DNA of 64,000 nt from Nucisporomicrobium flavum (GTDB lineage: Bacteria; Actinomycetota; Actinomycetes; Mycobacteriales; Micromonosporaceae). The notes below the pieces were generated by a model, which had not been told where the DNA came from, ran no database searches, and saw only the letters and a list, made by a program, of their open reading frames with translations. The position numbers and the translations under genes are program-made. Below, piece after piece: positions 1 through 10,615 of the stretch. Each line of letters opens with the position of its first letter. Position 1 is the stretch's first letter. The DNA lies in the NCBI RefSeq assembly GCF_016464385.1, contig NZ_JADMLH010000001.1, positions 124,001 through 188,000 of the forward strand, written 5' to 3'.

Positions 1-1457
1 AGGAAGCAGCCGTACACGTCTTCGCCCTGCTCGCCGCGGACGATCGGGTCGTAGACGCGGGCCGCGCCGTCGACCAGGTCGAGGGGGGCGTGGAAGCCCT
101 CGTCCGCGAGGCGCATCTTGGTCGGGTGGGGGCGTTCGTCGGTGATCCAGCCGGTGTCCACACTGGTCATCAGGATGCCGTCGGCGAACATGTCGTCCGC
201 GCTGGTGCGCGTCAGCATGTTGAGTGAGGCCTTGGCCATGTTGGTGTGCGGGTGGCCCGCTCCCTTGTAGCCGCGGCTGAAGATGCCTTCCATCGCCGAC
301 ACGTTGACGACGTAGCGGCGGGGGAAGGGGGACCGCGTCATCGCCGGGCGGAGGCGGCTGACGAGGATGAACGGCGCGGTGACGTTGCAGAGCTGGACCT
401 CGAGGAGTTCGAGGGCGCCGACCTCGTGGACGCGGTCGCTCCAGCTGTTGGTGGGTGCCAGGTCCGGCACCAGGCCGCCGGCGTCGACCGCGGTGGCCGC
501 CGCGATGCGTTCCGGGCTCGCCGAGCCCGCGGTGAGCGCCAGCGCCGTCAGCGCGTGCGGGCTGAACGTCGCGCCCGCGTCCGGGCCGGTGAGGGCGGCC
601 GGGTGGGCGGTGGCCCGGCCGCCGACGTACTCCAGCTCCGGGAGGGGGCCGCCGGGCAGCGGCGCGGACTCCGCCGCGACCAGGGAGGCGTACGAGCCCG
701 GCGAGCGGCGTACGGTCTGGGCCGCGTTGTTGATCAGGATGTCCAGGGGCCCGCGGGCGGCGACCGAGTCGGCGAGGGCGACCACCTGGGCCGGGTCCCG
801 CAGGTCGATGCCGACGACGCGGAGCCGGTGCAGCCAGTCGGCGCTGTCCGGCATGGCGGCGAAGCGGCGCACCGCGTCGTGCGGGAAGCGGGTGGTGATC
901 GTGGTGTCGGCGCCGTCGCGCAGCAGCCGCAGCGCGATGTACATGCCGATCTTCGCCCGGCCGCCGGTGAGCAGCGCCCGGCGCCCGGTGAGGTCGGTGC
1001 GGGCGTCGCGGCGGGCGTGGTTCAGCGCCGCGCACGCCGGGCAGAGCTGGTGGTAGAACGCGTCGACCTGCACGTACCGCTGCTTGCAGATGTAGCAGCC
1101 GCGCGGCTGCTTGAGGGTCCCGGCCGTCCGCGTGCTCGTGGACGTGCTCAGCGGGATGCCGGCGGTCTCGTCGTCGATGCGGCTCGGCGCGCCCGTCGCG
1201 GTCGCCTCGGTGACCGCGCGGTCGTGTTCGAGGATCGCGTCGCGGCGGTCCCGGCGGCGGCGCAGCTTCACCGTCTTGAACAGACCCGCGGTGGCCCGGC
1301 GTACGGCGACCGCGTCGGGGTGTTCCGGGTCCAGAGCCTCCGCCTGGGCGATCACCTCGAGGCACAGGGCGAGCCGGTCGGGGTCGATCCCCGGTGCGTG
1401 CGGCGCACGGCGGGCGTGGCCGCCGGAGGTGGCGGTCTCGTCGGCTGTCGCGGTCAT
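1..1457 (-). CDS. SDR-family oxidoreductase with N-terminal C4 zinc-ribbon-like motif (3' end beyond window)
   Basis: Short-chain dehydrogenase/reductase, open to the left edge, so the C-terminus is missing (about 485 codons present). ATG at 1457 follows GGAAGAGG. Residues about 1-110 are a charged leader. Around residue 120 there is a CYIC ... CPAC pair (CxxC-x16-CxxC) that looks like a small zinc ribbon. The Rossmann part follows with RRALLTGGRAKIG (nucleotide-binding glycine region), a DILINNAA motif and a late Y/K-containing segment after VVNVSAMEG. A metal-binding N-terminal extension is not part of the classical SDR fold and may aid protein contacts. Substrate unknown. It is followed by the MMPL gene on the same strand, but that gene lies upstream in transcription with an 83-base gap. 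Confidence 0.75.
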   Translation of the reverse strand, partial: MTATADETATSGGHARRAPHAPGIDPDRLALCLEVIAQAEALDPEHPDAVAVRRATAGLFKTVKLRRRRDRRDAILEHDRAVTEATATGAPSRIDDETAGIPLSTSTSTRTAGTLKQPRGCYICKQRYVQVDAFYHQLCPACAALNHARRDARTDLTGRRALLTGGRAKIGMYIALRLLRDGADTTITTRFPHDAVRRFAAMPDSADWLHRLRVVGIDLRDPAQVVALADSVAARGPLDILINNAAQTVRRSPGSYASLVAAESAPLPGGPLPELEYVGGRATAHPAALTGPDAGATFSPHALTALALTAGSASPERIAAATAVDAGGLVPDLAPTNSWSDRVHEVGALELLEVQLCNVTAPFILVSRLRPAMTRSPFPRRYVVNVSAMEGIFSRGYKGAGHPHTNMAKASLNMLTRTSADDMFADGILMTSVDTGWITDERPHPTKMRLADEGFHAPLDLVDGAARVYDPIVRGEQGEDVYGCF

Positions 1458-1540
1458 CCTCTTCCGTCCCGGTAGGTCGTCACTCCGGGGCACTGTACTT
1501 TCCGCGCGGGCCGGAGCCCAGTTCGGCCACCGGGCCGGGC

Positions 1541-4096
1541 TCAGCCTTCGGCGGGCCGGTCGGTCTCGATGACGGCGGTCGTGTCGGCGTCGGCGGGCGG
1601 GGTCGCGCGCTGGGCGAGGTCCACCGTACGGCCGAGGTCGCCCAGGTCGCGGGGCCGTCCGGCGGGGCGGTCGGGCGGTGCGGGCCGGTCGTCGGCGGGC
1701 CGCCACGGTGACGCCGCGGGGGCGGCCGGGACGGTGTCCAGCGTGATCCGCGCCGGCGCGGCGCCGGGACTGGAACCGGCCACGGGAATCCCGGCCCCGG
1801 GAGCCCAACCGGAAGCCGGCGGGTCAGAAGAGACCGGCGGGGGAGAAGAGGCCGCAGGGGGAGAAGGGGCCGGTGGGGGAGAAGAGGGCGCGGGGGGAGA
1901 GGAAGGCCGGGGGCGCGGGTCAGGCCCCTCGGGGGCGGCGTGGCGGCCGACCGAGACGGTGGGGAACAGCTCCTCGTCCTCGTACTCGGCGAGGCCGGCC
2001 CGTTCCTGCAGGCGGCGCAGCGGGCCGGGCGCCCACCAGGCCGCCGGGCCCATCAGGCGCAGGACCGCCGGGACCAGCAGCATGCGCACCACCGTGGCGT
2101 CGAGGACCAGCGCGATGATCATGCCGACGCCGACGAAGCGCATCGTGGTCACCGAGGACAGGGCGAAGGCGCCCGTGACCACGATGAGCAGGATGGCCGC
2201 CGCGCTGATCACCCGGCCGGTACGGGCCAGGCCGGTGGTGACCGCCTCGGCCGTGGACGCGCCGCGGGTGCGCGCCTCCACCATGCGCGAGAGCAGGAAG
2301 ACCTCGTAGTCGGTGGAGAGGCCGAACACGACCGCCGCCATGAGGACGACGATGCCCGCCTCGAGGGGTGCCGGGGTGACGTGCAGCAGGCCCGCGCCGT
2401 GTCCGTCCTGGAAGATCCAGACGAGGATGCCGAAGGTGGCGCTCAGGCTCAGCGCGCTCATCACGACCGCCTTGACCGGCAGCAGCACCGAGCCGAACGC
2501 CAGGAACATCAGCAGCAGGGTGGCGCCGACGAGCAGGCCGATCATCAGCGGCAGCCGATCCGCGGTGGCCGCCAGGCTGTCCACGTTGCGGGCCGTGGCG
2601 CCGCCGACGAGCACTTCCGTGTCCTTCGGTGGCGGCAGTGCGCGGATGTCGTCGACGGCCGTACGGGCCTGCGCGCTGAACGGGTCCTTGCCGGCCAGGG
2701 TCGCGGTGTACGTGACGACGGCGCCCCCCGAGCCCGCCGGGGTGACCGCCGCGACGCCCGGCACCTTGGCGACCGCCGCGGCGAACTGTTCGGTGCCGGC
2801 GGGCGGCCCACCCCCGGTGCCGCGCAGCACGACCTGGATGCCGGCGCTGCTGAACGCGGGGAAGTCCGCCTTGAGCATCTCGACCGCCTGGCGGGCCGGG
2901 TCGCCGGCGGGCAGCACCCGTTCGTCGTTCTCCCCGAAGTGCACCCCGCGGATCGGCGCGGCAAGCACGAGCAGCCCGGCGAGGATCGGGAGCACGACGA
3001 GCAGCGGGCGGCGCAGCACCACGTCGGCGAGCGCGGCCCAGCCCGCTCCGGCCGGGCGGGGGTTGGCGCGCTGCGGCAGGCGTACGGGAAGCTTGTCGAC
3101 CCGGTGACCCAGGACGGCCAGCAGCGCGGGCAGCAGGGTGAGCGACAGCAGCGCCGCCAGGCCGACCGCGGCGAGCCCACCGTAGGCCAGCGACTTGAGG
3201 AACCCCTGCGGGAACAGCAGGAGGCCGGCCAGCGCGGTCATCAGCAGCGTCGCGGAGAACACCACGGTGCGCCCGGCGGTCGCCACGGTCCGGGTGACGG
3301 CTTCGGCGGGCGTACGCCCACCGGCCTGCTCCTCCCGGAACCGCCCCACCATGAACAGCCCGTAGTCGATGGCCATGCCCAGGCCGAGCAGGCTGGCCAC
3401 GTTGACGGCGAACGAGTTGACGTCGTGGCCGTACGCGACGGCGTGCAGCACGCCCAGCGAGCCGAGCACCGCGCAGCCGCCGACGAGCACCGGCAGCGAC
3501 GCCGCGACCAGCGAACCGAAGATGAACAGCAGCAGGACCAGCACGATCGGCAGGGAGATCGCCTCGGCGAAGGCCAGGTCGTCGGTCGAGCGGCTGGCGG
3601 AGGCATCGCCCAGCGGCGCGGCCCCGGCGAGGTGCACGGTGGCGCCCGCGACCGCCAGCTTGCCGTCGATCTGCCTGTACGCCTCCAGCTTCTCGCCGTC
3701 GTCCTGCCCGGCGAGGGTGAGCACCGCGACCGCGCTCTTGCCGTCGCCGGCGGCGTACTGGTCCGCCTTGTCCGGCCAGTAGCCGGTGACCGCGGTGACC
3801 GCGGACTTCGGCAGCGCCTCGAGCCGTGCCTCGATGCGCCGGCCGAGGGCCGGGTCGTCGACGGTGCTCTGTGCCGGGCGGTAGATCGCGACGACGTCAC
3901 CGCCGCGCGCGCCCAACTCCCGCTGGACGACGTCGGCGGCCCGGGTGGACTCGCTGCCGGGGTCGGTGTAGCCGCCCTCGGACAGCTGGCCGAACACCCC
4001 GGCGCCCCACACCCCGGCCGCCGTGACCGCGACGACCGCGGCCGTGAGCACGGCCCAGCGGAACCGGGCCACCCACGCACCCCACGCGGCGAACAA
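1541..4096 (-). CDS. MMPL-family (RND-type) membrane transporter
   Basis: An 851-residue member of the MmpL/YdfJ class of RND-like transporters, which export lipids or hydrophobic compounds using the proton gradient. Start is TTG at 4096, preceded by GAGGAGG with 7-base spacing. Two MMPL repeats are visible, each with one N-terminal membrane helix, a large extracytoplasmic loop and a bundle of five or so helices. The paired signatures GMAIDYGLFMVGRFREE (first half) and FGLSTDYEVFLLSRM (second half) carry the Asp-Tyr motif typical of the proton path. The last 130 residues are a Pro/Ser/Ala-rich cytoplasmic tail unlike the core family. The gene lies 12 bases downstream of a single-pass membrane protein gene, probably one operon. 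Cargo cannot be deduced. Confidence 0.88.
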   Translation of the reverse strand: MFAAWGAWVARFRWAVLTAAVVAVTAAGVWGAGVFGQLSEGGYTDPGSESTRAADVVQRELGARGGDVVAIYRPAQSTVDDPALGRRIEARLEALPKSAVTAVTGYWPDKADQYAAGDGKSAVAVLTLAGQDDGEKLEAYRQIDGKLAVAGATVHLAGAAPLGDASASRSTDDLAFAEAISLPIVLVLLLFIFGSLVAASLPVLVGGCAVLGSLGVLHAVAYGHDVNSFAVNVASLLGLGMAIDYGLFMVGRFREEQAGGRTPAEAVTRTVATAGRTVVFSATLLMTALAGLLLFPQGFLKSLAYGGLAAVGLAALLSLTLLPALLAVLGHRVDKLPVRLPQRANPRPAGAGWAALADVVLRRPLLVVLPILAGLLVLAAPIRGVHFGENDERVLPAGDPARQAVEMLKADFPAFSSAGIQVVLRGTGGGPPAGTEQFAAAVAKVPGVAAVTPAGSGGAVVTYTATLAGKDPFSAQARTAVDDIRALPPPKDTEVLVGGATARNVDSLAATADRLPLMIGLLVGATLLLMFLAFGSVLLPVKAVVMSALSLSATFGILVWIFQDGHGAGLLHVTPAPLEAGIVVLMAAVVFGLSTDYEVFLLSRMVEARTRGASTAEAVTTGLARTGRVISAAAILLIVVTGAFALSSVTTMRFVGVGMIIALVLDATVVRMLLVPAVLRLMGPAAWWAPGPLRRLQERAGLAEYEDEELFPTVSVGRHAAPEGPDPRPRPSSPPAPSSPPPAPSPPAASSPPPVSSDPPASGWAPGAGIPVAGSSPGAAPARITLDTVPAAPAASPWRPADDRPAPPDRPAGRPRDLGDLGRTVDLAQRATPPADADTTAVIETDRPAEG
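1836..1902. repeat. Short purine-rich repeats coding the Pro/Ser tail of the MMPL protein
   Basis: The plus strand repeats GGGGGAGAAG-like units about four times with small differences. On the coding (minus) strand this gives SSPPP-type residues in the low-complexity tail of the MMPL transporter. This is an in-frame microsatellite-like expansion rather than a regulatory repeat and is probably length-variable among strains. Confidence 0.6.
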
Positions 4097-4108
4097 CGAT
4101 GCCCCTCC

Positions 4109-5116
4109 TCAGCGCAGGGTCGCCGCCTGCAGGGCCACGCCGCCGCAGTCGGAGTTGAACGAGTCCTCGGTGACCCAGCTCAGATTGATCTTGCCGTTCT
4201 TCGGTGCCCGGTACGTCACCACGAACGCCACGGTGTCCAGGTTGGTGCCGCGTTCCTCGAAGGTGCTCGTGGCCGCCGGACCGCCCGTGGAGAGCTTCGC
4301 GGTCAGCCGGCCGCGGCCCGCGAGGGCGCCGACGTACAGCTTCAGCGTGCGCGCCGACGTGCCCGCCGGGGCGGAGATCGTGAAACCGTTGCCCTTGCCG
4401 CAGGTGCGGATGCCGGTCGGGGTGCCGTCGGAGTGGTCGACGGGCGAGCCGCCCCGCCACGCGAAACGCTGCGGGCTGAACCCGTGCCGGAACCGGGGCG
4501 CGGTCGGCGGGCCCTCGAGGATGGCGAAGCCGCCGTCGTCGTCGCGTTCCAGGGAGAACGTGCTCTGCTCGCCCCAGTGCACCCAGTCGCGGGTGCCCTC
4601 GGCGCTGAGGTCGACGAGCCCGGGTACGCCGGTGCGGGCGATGCTCACCGAGCCGCGGAACGGCGGAGGGCTCGACTTGCGCGGCGGCGCGGAGCTGCTC
4701 TTCGCGGGCGTCGGTGACGGCGAGCCCGTCGGTGAGGGGCTGTCGGAGGCGCTGGGCAGCGGGATCGGGAACTGCTGGTCCGGCGGGTTGAGCGGCACGT
4801 CGCCGAGGGCGGGCGGCTGGACCGGCGGGATGGCCGCCTTGTCGTCGCCGCGGACGGCCCGGCTGACGATGAACCCGAAGGCGATCACCACGAGCACCCC
4901 GGCGAGGATCACCGCGGCCGGCATGAGGAACTCGCTGAGCCGGCGGCTGCGGCCCTCCAGCAGCTCCGGCGGCACGGCTGCGCCGCGGCGGCCGGCTGTG
5001 CGGTAGCCGTACCCGGGGCGCAGGCCGGCGGCCGGGTCCGGCCGGCGCGGGGCCCGGTCGGAGGGGCGACCTCCGGGCTGTGGCGGGCGACCTGTCGTAC
5101 GGTCGTCGTCCGGCAA
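4109..5116 (-). CDS. Single-pass membrane protein with Pro/Ser linker and extracellular beta-rich domain
   Basis: 335 residues, family not recognised with certainty. TTG start at 5116 with GGGGAGGG just upstream. Residues 1-60 are Arg/Pro/Gly-rich and cytoplasmic. One membrane helix lies near 66-88 (MPAAVILAGVLVVIAFGFIV). A Ser/Pro/Thr-rich wall-spanning linker runs from about 95 to 150, then an extracellular domain of about 180 residues containing two Cys (one in RTCGKG, one in NSDCGG) that could pair. The C-terminal domain reads like the beta-sandwich seen in several actinomycete surface proteins (VHWGE, GFSPQRFAWRGG, FVVTYRAPKNG). The MMPL gene follows after 12 bases, so this may be an accessory of that transporter; that is inference from position only. 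Confidence 0.7.
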   Translation of the reverse strand: MPDDDRTTGRPPQPGGRPSDRAPRRPDPAAGLRPGYGYRTAGRRGAAVPPELLEGRSRRLSEFLMPAAVILAGVLVVIAFGFIVSRAVRGDDKAAIPPVQPPALGDVPLNPPDQQFPIPLPSASDSPSPTGSPSPTPAKSSSAPPRKSSPPPFRGSVSIARTGVPGLVDLSAEGTRDWVHWGEQSTFSLERDDDGGFAILEGPPTAPRFRHGFSPQRFAWRGGSPVDHSDGTPTGIRTCGKGNGFTISAPAGTSARTLKLYVGALAGRGRLTAKLSTGGPAATSTFEERGTNLDTVAFVVTYRAPKNGKINLSWVTEDSFNSDCGGVALQAATLR

Positions 5117-5375
5117 CCGACCCTCCCCGGTCGTTCGCGGGCGCGCGCCGCACCGCCGGTGGCGGCCGGGCGGGTTGTCCCTGGTCGTGGTGCTGTTGGG
5201 GGGTCCACGTTCTCACCTTCCGTGAGTGACGGAGAAGAGCGAATTGAGTAACCACCCGTTTTGTTGATCACGCGGGTCGGCGGTTCGGTGGAGGTTCGCG
5301 CCGGGCCCGCGGGTGCCGGCGAGTACCGTGTCCGAAGTTTCCCCCGTGTCCCGCGAGTAGGAGAAGTCAGAGCAG

Positions 5376-5984
5376 ATGAGTGTCCAGGACAAGACCGCCG
5401 GCAAGCGTCGCGGCCAGGCGCTCACGGGCGCGCTCGCGGGTGTCGCGGTGATCGCCGTGCTCGTCGCGGTCTTCATCGGCATCCAGGTGTCGGACGACGA
5501 CGACAAGCCCGCGGCCACCTCCGCGCCGGCCGCCGCCACGTCGGAGCCCGCCCAGGCGCAGCCGAGCGCCCCGGCCGCCGAGCCCAGCGCGCCCGCCGCC
5601 CAGACCCCGCTCGACCCGGCGCTCAAGGAGAAGCCGGTGGTCAAGGCCGGCAAGGGCAAGGTCACCAAGCTGGTCGTCAAGGAGCTCATCGCGGGCAAGG
5701 GCCCGAAGCTGACCGCCGGCCAGACGATCCAGGCCAACTACGTCGGCGTGACGTACAAGGACGGCAAGCAGTTCGACTCGTCGTGGGACCGCGGCCAGCC
5801 CGCGGAGTTCCCGGTCGGCGTGGGCCAGCTCATCGAGGGCTGGGACAAGGGCCTGGTCGGCGTGCCGGTCGGCAGCCGGGTGCAGCTCGACATCCCGGCC
5901 GCCCAGGCGTACGGCGAGAACGCGACCGGCGGCCGTCCCGCCGGCGACCTGCGCTTCGTCGTCGACGTGCTGGCCGCGCAGTAA
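5376..5984 (+). CDS. Membrane-anchored FKBP-type peptidyl-prolyl cis-trans isomerase
   Basis: 202 residues. ATG at 5376 follows AGGAGAAG. Residues 1-14 are basic, 15-36 form a signal anchor (ALAGVAVIAVLVAVFIGIQV), 40-85 are an Ala/Pro/Ser linker, and the FKBP domain fills about 95-202. The family marks are present: YVGVTYKDGKQFDSSW, FPVGVGQLIEGWDKGLVGV, GSRVQLDIPAAQAYG. It should catalyse proline isomerisation of exported proteins on the outer face of the membrane. A TACCGT box at 5324-5329 is a possible -10. It is convergent with yaaA, 3 bases between stops. Confidence 0.92.
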   Translation: MSVQDKTAGKRRGQALTGALAGVAVIAVLVAVFIGIQVSDDDDKPAATSAPAAATSEPAQAQPSAPAAEPSAPAAQTPLDPALKEKPVVKAGKGKVTKLVVKELIAGKGPKLTAGQTIQANYVGVTYKDGKQFDSSWDRGQPAEFPVGVGQLIEGWDKGLVGVPVGSRVQLDIPAAQAYGENATGGRPAGDLRFVVDVLAAQ

Positions 5985-5987
5985 CGG

Positions 5988-6773
5988 CTACAGCTCGCGG
6001 ACCACGACGTCCGCCTGACGGGAGCGGCCCGCCGCGGCAGGCCGCTCCTCCACGGCGTACTTGAGGTCGCGCAGCGCGGTGAGCAGCTCGTCCACCGACG
6101 CCGGCGTCACGCCCGCGGTGGCCAGCGCCCGCACGAGGCGCCCCTTGGTGGCCTTGTTGAAGTGGCTCACCACCGAGCGGCGCGGCTCGCCGTCCACGAT
6201 CCGCTCGTGCAGCACCCGCAGCGCCACGGCCTGCGGCCCCGGCGCCCACATCGCCGCGTAGGCGCCCGAGCGCAGGTCCAGCACCGGTCCGTCGTCCGGC
6301 AGGTGCCGGGTCAGGGCGGTCTTCCAGTACGGCGTCAGCCCGCCGATCCCGGGCAGCGTGACCCCGGCCGAGCACCGGTACGCGGGGATGCGGTCGGTGA
6401 GCCGCACGACGCCCCACAGCCCGGAGAACACGACCGCCCGCTCGTCCACCCACGCCCGCGCCTGCGGGGCGAGCGTGGCGGCGTCGAGGGCCTCGTAGAG
6501 CACTCCGGTGTACACCTCGGCGGCCGGCGCCGCGGGGGCGGTGGCCAGGACGGCGTTGCGCTCGAGCTCGCCGCGCTGCCCCTCGCTCAGGCCCAGCGTG
6601 GCCAGGGAGTCGGCGACCGCCCGGGCGCTCGTGCGCCGGCTCAGCGCGGACAGCCGCCCGAGGACCCGCCGGCGGGCCGGGGCGAGCTTCGGGAGCCAGA
6701 GCGTGGCCGGGTCGACCGGGTCGCCGGCGGCCGGTGCGGTCTTGCCCTCGGACGGCGGCAGGAGAACGATCAC
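5988..6773 (-). CDS. yaaA: YaaA-family peroxide stress protein
   Basis: 261 residues, GTG start at 6773. The N-terminus MIVLLPPSEGKT is the hallmark of the YaaA (DUF328) family, and YSGLWGVVRLTD-like (here FSGLWGVVRLTDRIPAYR) and HFNKATKG segments match its conserved blocks. In E. coli YaaA lowers free iron and protects DNA during peroxide stress and binds DNA; the same role is inferred here. Length is near the family norm of about 250. It is convergent with the FKBP gene; the STAS gene lies 9 bases upstream in the same direction, so they may share a transcript. Confidence 0.9.
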   Translation of the reverse strand: MIVLLPPSEGKTAPAAGDPVDPATLWLPKLAPARRRVLGRLSALSRRTSARAVADSLATLGLSEGQRGELERNAVLATAPAAPAAEVYTGVLYEALDAATLAPQARAWVDERAVVFSGLWGVVRLTDRIPAYRCSAGVTLPGIGGLTPYWKTALTRHLPDDGPVLDLRSGAYAAMWAPGPQAVALRVLHERIVDGEPRRSVVSHFNKATKGRLVRALATAGVTPASVDELLTALRDLKYAVEERPAAAGRSRQADVVVREL

Positions 6774-6782
6774 GCCGCGAGG

Positions 6783-7124
6783 TTACAAGCCGGGGTCGGA
6801 CAGGGCGTCGGCGACGCTCGGGTACACGCCGAGGGCCGGGGTGAGCCCGACGGTCTCCAGCAGCCCGTGCAGCCAGGCGCTGGGCGCCGCCAGCCGGACC
6901 CAGCCACCGGCCGCCGCGGCCCGGCGGTGCCCGGTCACGAACGCGCTGAGCCCGGTCGAGTCGCAGAACTCCACCCCGGAGAGGTCGACCACGATCCGCG
7001 GGCTGGGGCGGTCGAGCACCTGGTCGAGGGTGGTGCCGAGGACCGGGGTGGCGTCCATGTCGAGGTTTCCGCGGACGGTCACGACCACCGAGTCGTCCAG
7101 GTTGCCGATGACGGACACGTGCAC
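6783..7124 (-). CDS. STAS-domain anti-sigma factor antagonist
   Basis: 113 residues. The same frame stays open far upstream, but the real start is GTG at 7124, six bases after GGAGG (7131-7135). The single STAS domain shows VSVIGNLDDSVVVTVRGNLDMDATP and the phospho-acceptor loop VEFCDSTGLSAF, where Ser in DSTG is the residue phosphorylated by partner anti-sigma kinases in the SpoIIAA/RsbV family. No kinase gene is next to it, so the partner is elsewhere. It lies between yaaA and the copC/copD gene on the same strand. Confidence 0.88.
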   Translation of the reverse strand: MHVSVIGNLDDSVVVTVRGNLDMDATPVLGTTLDQVLDRPSPRIVVDLSGVEFCDSTGLSAFVTGHRRAAAAGGWVRLAAPSAWLHGLLETVGLTPALGVYPSVADALSDPGL

Positions 7125-7165
7125 GGGAAGCCTCCTGCCATCGACGGAGCCTTCTCTCTGCCCCG

Positions 7166-8845
7166 TCAGGGCCGCTCCGGAACCTGCGGAACGGTGATCG
7201 TCGTCCGCACGGTCGCCTGGTCGATCTCGGTGGTGCGTACGGTGAAAGTCAGCTCGTACGTGCCCGGCACCGGGAAGGTGAGCGCACCCACGGCGTCGTT
7301 GCGCGGCGGCAGCGGCAGCATCGGCGCGGAGACCGGTTCCAGGTCCTGTCCCTGCAGCCGGGTGGTGACCGTCCACTCCGGCGCGGGCAGCGGCTTGCCC
7401 TCCGGCGTGTACGTGAACCCGTGCACGGTGTTGTTCTCGCCCAGCTCGACGGGATACACGTAGTACTGCAGCGTGAAGAGGTCGGCCGTCAGCGTCTGGG
7501 ACACGCCCTTCTCGGCGGGCGCGGTCCGCTCGGCGGTGACGCTGCGCCCGGGCGTCGTCTGCACGAGGACGGCGCTGAGCCCGAGCACCGCGACGGTCGC
7601 CGCGACCTCGATGCCCACCATGCGGCGCAGCCGGCCGGGGCCGGCGGTCACCACCGCCGAGCGCTGCACGAACCGCCGGGCGAGGGCGGCCGCACCGAGC
7701 ACCGCCGCCAGCACGGCGACCTTGGCCAGTACGATCCGGCCGTACCCGGTGGCCCACAGTGCCGCCGGTGTGCCGACGTGCACCACGGCCTGCACCACGC
7801 CCGCGCCGGCCAGCCAGACCACCGCCAGCGTCGCCCATCGTGACCACGCCGGCAGGATCCGGCCGAGCACCCGCGGGTGGGCCCGGCGCAGCAGGAACAA
7901 GCCCAGGGCGACGAGCCCGCCGAGCCACACCGCCATGGCGGCGAGGTGCACCACGTCCGCCGCGATGATCGCCGGACTCAGCGGCGACTCGACGGCGTGC
8001 CCGGTCAGCGGCCAGGTCGTCAGCCCCGCCGCGGCCAGCGCGAGCAGGGTGGCCGTACGCCACGGCGCGGACCGGCCGTGCAGCACCGGGGGAAGCAGCA
8101 CCGCGACGGCGGCGAGCACGGCCAGGCGGGTCAGCAGGGTCAGGCCGTACGGGCCGGCGAGCACGTCGGCCAGCTCGGTGACGGACACGTCCCAGACCGG
8201 TGCCCCGCTGGCGTCCGGCGCGCGGGTCCACAGGGCGCCGAGCGTCGCGGCGGCCGTGGCGATCAGGCCCGTACGGACCAGCAGGATCGGCCCGCGCCGG
8301 GAGAGCCGCCGGGGCCACAGCAACCCGAGCAGCAGCGCCGGGCCGGCGATCAGCGTCAGGCCGGCGTACCCGAGGAAGGTGAGCGCGGGGCGCACGGCCG
8401 CGACCGACGGGTGCACGCCGGTGGGGTCGCCCTCGGCGGGCCGCGCGGACGGCGCGCCGACCGAGAACGTCATGGCGCCACCGACGGGGTGGCTGTCGGC
8501 GGAGATGATCCGGTAGCTGACCAGGTACGTCCCCAGCGGCTGACCCGCCCGGCGCACCTGGATGCGCAGCACCGGCCCGTCCGCGGTGACCGCGCCGGTG
8601 ATCCGCTTGCCGTCCGGGGCGAGCACCTGGGTCCGGCCCTCGACCGGCGTGACCGGCTCGCTGAACCGGATCACGATCTCCTCGGGGGCCGCCCCGACCA
8701 CGCTGCCCGGCTCCGGGCTGGCCGTCTGCAGCGCCGCGTGCGCCGCCGCGGGGGAGGCCGGCAGGAGCAGAGCGGCGAGCCCGATCACGAGCATGACCAG
8801 GACACGGACCACCCGCGGCCCCCCGACCGCACAGACTCGAGTCAC
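7166..8845 (-). CDS. CopC/CopD fusion copper resistance or import protein
   Basis: About 559 residues from GTG 8845; TTG at 8881 and GTG at 8812 are alternatives and none has a clear ribosome site. A signal peptide ends in PAAAHA. The mature N-terminus HAALQTASPEPGS is the CopC copper-binding start, His being a ligand. CopC spans about 50-150 with VIRFSEPVTP and GTYLVSYRIISADSHPVGG. Then follow about eight membrane helices of CopD, including LTGHAVESP and VVHLAAMAVWLGGL with the conserved His residues. A C-terminal extracytoplasmic beta domain of about 130 residues (QYYVYPVELGENN) follows. Such YcnJ-type fusions move copper into the cell; direction of transport is inferred. Confidence 0.88.
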   Translation of the reverse strand: MTRVCAVGGPRVVRVLVMLVIGLAALLLPASPAAAHAALQTASPEPGSVVGAAPEEIVIRFSEPVTPVEGRTQVLAPDGKRITGAVTADGPVLRIQVRRAGQPLGTYLVSYRIISADSHPVGGAMTFSVGAPSARPAEGDPTGVHPSVAAVRPALTFLGYAGLTLIAGPALLLGLLWPRRLSRRGPILLVRTGLIATAAATLGALWTRAPDASGAPVWDVSVTELADVLAGPYGLTLLTRLAVLAAVAVLLPPVLHGRSAPWRTATLLALAAAGLTTWPLTGHAVESPLSPAIIAADVVHLAAMAVWLGGLVALGLFLLRRAHPRVLGRILPAWSRWATLAVVWLAGAGVVQAVVHVGTPAALWATGYGRIVLAKVAVLAAVLGAAALARRFVQRSAVVTAGPGRLRRMVGIEVAATVAVLGLSAVLVQTTPGRSVTAERTAPAEKGVSQTLTADLFTLQYYVYPVELGENNTVHGFTYTPEGKPLPAPEWTVTTRLQGQDLEPVSAPMLPLPPRNDAVGALTFPVPGTYELTFTVRTTEIDQATVRTTITVPQVPERP

Positions 8846-8930
8846 GACAGGTAGTTCGGATGTTTCGCGGGAAAGGTTCAATCCCCGCGTGGCGGCTTAC
8901 CGACCACCCCTCGCGGGTACGGCACGACGA

Positions 8931-8936
8931 TACGAT
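8931..8936 (+). promoter_or_regulatory. Possible -10 box for phosphoglucomutase gene
   Basis: TACGAT fits the TAnnnT -10 pattern and would give a leader of about 30 bases that carries the strong AAGGAGG site in front of the ATG at 8972. No good -35 is seen. The 90-base gap also separates the divergent copC/copD gene. Confidence 0.35.
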
Positions 8937-8971
8937 CCCGGGCAGGTCCACGCCCTCAAGGAGGCCCCTCG

Positions 8972-10604
<1,633 letters not shown>

Positions 10605-10615
<11 letters not shown>

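Noticed and set aside
1836..1902. CRISPR-like repeat
   Set aside because: Units are short, adjacent and without spacers, and code for the Pro/Ser tail of the MMPL protein.
5213..5262. Operator TCCGT-GAGTG-ACGGA upstream of the MMPL operon
   Set aside because: Only five-base arms and no linked regulator gene; too weak to list as a feature.
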